DNA of 64,000 nt, taken from NCBI GenBank assembly GCA_025716815.1, contig JAIXMN010000006.1, positions 1 through 64,000 of the forward strand. Reading direction: 5' to 3'. Position 1 is the first letter of the stretch; each line of letters begins with the position of its first letter. The position numbers and the translations under genes are program-made. Shown here one piece after another: positions 60,525-64,000 of the stretch. A model generated the notes under the pieces. It did not search any database and was not told the DNA's origin. It saw nothing but the letters and a program-made list of their open reading frames with translations. This DNA comes from Dichotomocladium elegans. Its lineage: Eukaryota > Mucoromycota > Mucoromycetes > Mucorales > Lichtheimiaceae.

Positions 60525-60805
60525 CCCCAACCAAGTATTTTCCGCGTCAGTTATCGCTGACGCACCCAGGATAACCACAGCCCTTCGGGCAAGCCCCCTT
60601 CCTTTGGAAGGACGGTGTGTTGTAAGTCAACGGGATTGGAGAAGGCGTAGTGTTTTTCTGTTGACTAACAGGGTTTCATCCATGGATGGGAAATCTTTTT
60701 ACCTATTGATACGACAAATTTATATAATTCTATGCGACATTTTTCTTGTATTTTGCACGACATTATTTTATCTTGTTTACGACATTTATTTTTGACAATA
60801 AAGTA
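60525..60805 (+). ncRNA. candidate Fanzor guide-RNA scaffold and element right end
   Basis: Directly after the stop are three perfect hairpins: GCGTCAG/CTGACGC (60544-60563), GCCC/GGGC with a TTC loop (60580-60590) and CCTTCC/GGAAGG with a TTT loop (60597-60611). Then comes an intron-like block (60622-60671) with TTGACTAACAG, followed by TGCGACATTTTTC and ACGACATTTATTTTTGAC repeats and AATAAA at 60797-60802. Known Fanzor and TnpB guide RNAs start near the ORF end and run to the element's right end. Position and structure fit that; transcription is not shown. Confidence 0.4.
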
Positions 60806-61028
60806 TAGCATCAAGGAAATCAGAATACCTTTCTTACTTATTTTAGTGCGATAGAGTGGTGAAACTTATGCAGCCAATAGGATGTTGAATGTCAGGACCG
60901 CAACAATCTTACTGCAATTTCAAGCTATTTGACTTTCTCGGTGCTTTAATACGATACCTGGCCGTCACAGCAAGTATTTGCACTACCATCATACTCTCTA
61001 CCTTGCCTTTTACGTGTTGTCAAACCAA

Positions 61029-64000
61029 ATGTCAAAATCGAGACGCGGCCGTATCAGTAAAAGTCGCTTCGATGCCCTTTCTGATTGGGATCCTTTAAGG
61101 TACATTTCTGTTCCCTCCATCAATGCATTTGGATGTGCGAGCAGCGGGTTCACTGAGCAAGGGATCACAGTGATGAGAGTGGTTGGACTACTATAGATGC
61201 CTCTTTAAATCGACAAACCAAGCAGTTTGACGTCAAAAATGTGTACTCTATACCAAGTGAACGCAGCTCTTCAAATTTCAACTTTACGAACAACAATCAA
61301 AAGAGCGATCCGGCGATGGAATGGAGGGTTGATATGCAGGAGGACTGGAATATGGCTCCAGTACAACAGATCCAACCTTGGTCCCTATCGGCTCACATTG
61401 ATGAGCATACGGGCGAGCCTCGTTTTAGCAAAGAACATTCTGATAATATTCGAACCTTTAAGTTAAATGCAGACGTTGGAAACCAGCGATACTTTACAGA
61501 ACAAGTTGACTACAGCTCTTTCCGTGATCGCTCTGTCGTGCCAACCCAGGAAGATATATTAGAGGAACCGGAAGAGACCACTTACCAGGATGAACCGCAA
61601 CGCTATGGACAGGTTCCGAACGTCCCTATAAACCGAGTGCGAGGACCGTACGATAGCCCTGAGCAATATCTTTATACACAGTTTGAGCTGATGCGCAACG
61701 ATGCACTGATTCCTCTACGGAACGCTGTCAGGTCATATCGTGAAAGCTGTCATCCGGTAGAAGAGGTTGATTTCTTTGCTGACAATATGGGCACACCGCG
61801 TGCTCCCGCCACCAGCCAAAGTTTCAGATTGTTTCGGAAGTATGAGCATGTAAGCCAGAGATGATGCATGGCACTATGGTCTCCGTTGATATGCTTACAA
61901 TTTAGACAGGTTCGTCTGAATGCATTAGTGTTTGGAACGCGCCACGTATTGTATCGGATCAGTTTTCGTTTACCGCACGAAGAGAATAATGTGAAGTGGC
62001 CATCGTCAAAGCGACTTATTGAGGGCACCCTTGTCATGCTCTCGAAGGATGACTTTCAGACAGATATTAAGATCGCAACGGTGGTGGAAAGAGGCGAAAT
62101 ACCTATGCGAGGAAGTAATCGATTCGAATACATGATTGACATCAAACTGGAGAGAGATAATGAAAGACTTCCACTTGGATATGGTGATCCGCTCATCCGA
62201 GATCAAGAAAAATACACGATGGTATGACCATATAACCAGTGAACCATCATAACAATGTTAACCATGAGTGCTCGGCAGATTGAAGCTGTTGATGGCTATT
62301 TCGAAGGTAATCGCGGCATCTAGAATCAACGCTATCAATCTCCATATTGATCTGTTCACTGCAGCATATCGGCATATTCTATCTGTGATCCAGAGAACCC
62401 AGCCATCTGACCTTCCATTCTCCCCGCAACTTGTGGATGTATCACCAGATGTCCGCCTCCCTCACTATGCCGCTATGAAACGAAATTACGACATCGCAGA
62501 ATATCGCGATGGTCGATGCCAAGGCCAATCTAAACCTATCGATATCACCAGCCCATGGCCGGTGTATAATATTGGTATGGATAAGACACAGATGGACGCT
62601 TTGAAAACAATACTTTCCAACAATGTTTCTATTGTTCAGGGTATGAAGTGATGAAATGTCTTTGTGTTAGTGAATTTCTTAACATAGAGAAATTAGGTCC
62701 CCCTGGCACCGGTAAGACATTCGTTGGTACCTATGCCATGAATGTCCTATTGAATAACTTCCCTGGCAGCATTGGGCCAATTGTGTGTATATGCCAAACA
62801 AACCATGGTAAACAGATATGCAATATGGAAAGAAGATGAGTGCGCTTACAAAGAATATCTTCGAAGCTCTGGACCAATTCCTAGAGCATATTTTGAAATT
62901 CAATGATCAAATTGTGCGTGTCGGAGGTCGCTCGAAATCCGAAGAGCTAAAGGAGTACCTTCTTTATGAGTTACGCAAGCAAGGTGAAGGTGCTAAGGGT
63001 GTCAGCCGACTTTACCGGAAGCGTGATGAACTTGAGAAGAAGATTCGAGACACTATAATTCAACTTTACGAAGAGCCATGTGTGACGCTGGAATACATCA
63101 GGTCGGTCAAGGGCTTGAGTCCAAGACAGTTGGACAGCATCAAACGGTTAGGTGAGCGGGAGGCAAAACAGGTCGAAAAGGCCAATATAGCTAGCGAAGA
63201 ATACGCTTGGTTCTCTTCGCCCGCTCCTGCTTCCGTTCCAGCAACTAGCCTCCCACCACGAAAACAACAGCAGAAAAAGAAGCGCGGCGATAATCGAGCA
63301 GGGTCTAAGGACGAATGGTCTTCTGGCAATCCGAATTTAGAAGAGGATACCGAAGATAAGCTCAATCCGGTCGAAGTCTGGTTGAAGGATGCAATTGAAT
63401 ACATCAATAGCAATGGCTCTCTTTATACGGCTGCGGACGAGCTAAGAGATAAACTGCTCGAACAGGAACAAGGTCTTTTCTTTGAGGAAGATGAACAAGA
63501 TGACCTGATTGATGAGGACGAGTTGCAGGAGATCACTCTCAACTTTGAAGAGCCCCCGGATCTTCGCGGCAATAGGCAAAAATCGTTTATCAATATCGGT
63601 TATGCCTATAAAAAGAAACAGAGCCAGGGTAATCGGCAACTCTCGTTTTACGAACAGATGATGGCGGATGGCCGCAAAGATATCGGAAACGAGCGCAAGG
63701 TTATCAACTATAACAAGATCAATCCCGCGCGGAAACCTGTAGCCCTTGAAATTGATGACGAGTTTAACTTTTTTGACGATCTCATTGATCAACCAAGTCC
63801 TGAGCCTACACACTATGTCATGGAGCGATGGATGCGGGAGGAAGAAGATGCTACTTTGTGGCCGTTACCAGTACGATTGGAGGCACACAAACGTTGGGCG
63901 GAGCAGAGGAACCGGGATTTATCTGCAGTCTTGAGGGGGCTGGTGGCCCAATACGACGCGGTCTCGCAGGATATTCGAAAGGTGTTCGTGCAAAAAGATG
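61029..64000 (+). CDS. NFX1/ZNFX1-type SF1 helicase, 5' part (runs off the window)
   Basis: Family members (ZNFX1 in animals, Hrr1 in fission yeast) bind RNA and act in RNA silencing or antiviral responses. Exons are 61029-61099, 61171-61849, 61910-62221, 62279-62306, 62365-62640, 62697-62807 and 62867 to beyond 64000. The N-terminal block YDSPEQYLYTQFELMRND is the usual ZNFX1 signature, followed by VFGTRHVLYRISF. Walker A is GPPGTGKT (split by the intron 62641-62696) and motif Ia is TNHALDQFLEHIL. A long charged insertion follows in exon 7 before the downstream helicase motifs, which lie outside the window. The start ATG at 61029 is inferred from splice phase. It lies about 500 nt after the Fanzor stop. 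Confidence 0.88.

Noticed and set aside
1..64000. CRISPR arrays, rRNA genes and bacterial-type operons
   Set aside because: No regularly spaced direct repeats with unique spacers, no rRNA-like sequence, and genes are spliced eukaryotic ones.

Overview
The window is nuclear DNA of a fungus. Genes are dense with short GT-AG introns (about 50-150 nt), and they include fungal orthologues: a Cdc10-type septin, an Srv2/CAP protein, a Gea-type ARF exchange factor and an NFX1/ZNFX1-type helicase. The load and type of mobile DNA (Helitron, chromodomain Ty3/gypsy element, DD34E Tc1/mariner-IS630 relics, Fanzor) fit an early-diverging lineage such as Mucoromycota. That placement is inference, because no marker in the window fixes the genus.

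Layout. 1-2.7 kb is gene-poor, with a large inverted repeat and a pentanucleotide repeat. 2.77-7.5 kb is a decayed Helitron. 8.6-9.6 kb is thymidylate synthase, with MluI-type boxes just upstream. 10.3-12.2 kb holds RPS3 and a small PIP-box-like gene on the minus strand. 12.3-14.0 kb is a mariner/IS630 relic. 14.48-22.4 kb is a tight plus-strand gene array: CCT6 chaperonin, CAP, and VPS53 of the GARP tether. 22.6-28.2 kb is repeat-rich, with a second mariner relic and a decayed Fanzor copy. 28.3-36.4 kb (minus) carries a small unknown gene, a GBF1/Gea ARF-GEF and an ELP5-like Elongator subunit. 38.0-43.6 kb is a Ty3/gypsy chromovirus without gag; its right LTR is split by two further solo LTRs. 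43.6-52.6 kb is repeat territory: minisatellite, foldback elements, a perfect 119-bp palindrome and another solo LTR. 52.7-56.8 kb holds a two-RRM protein, the CDC10-like septin (convergent with it) and an unknown three-exon gene. 56.9-60.8 kb holds a mariner fragment followed by an apparently intact Fanzor gene. 61.0 kb to the window end is the 5' part of a ZNFX1-like helicase.

The main find is the Fanzor gene at 58326-60524. A 69-nt intron lies inside the zinc ribbon. Once removed, it gives a 709-residue protein with all three RuvC acidic residues (D401, E574, D639) and a complete Cys4 ribbon. Three perfect hairpins follow the stop codon, where a guide RNA scaffold would be expected. A 172-bp MITE with TA target duplication sits just upstream, a mariner transposase fragment lies to the left, and a second, decayed Fanzor copy lies at about 26.1-27.1 kb. 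Motifs shared between the ends of the mariner and Fanzor copies suggest one composite transposon family.

The host genes are housekeeping functions: dTMP synthesis, translation, protein folding, actin turnover, Golgi tethering, ARF activation, tRNA modification and septin assembly. They show no operon-like logic. Exon boundaries were worked out by eye from splice signals, reading phase and family conservation.
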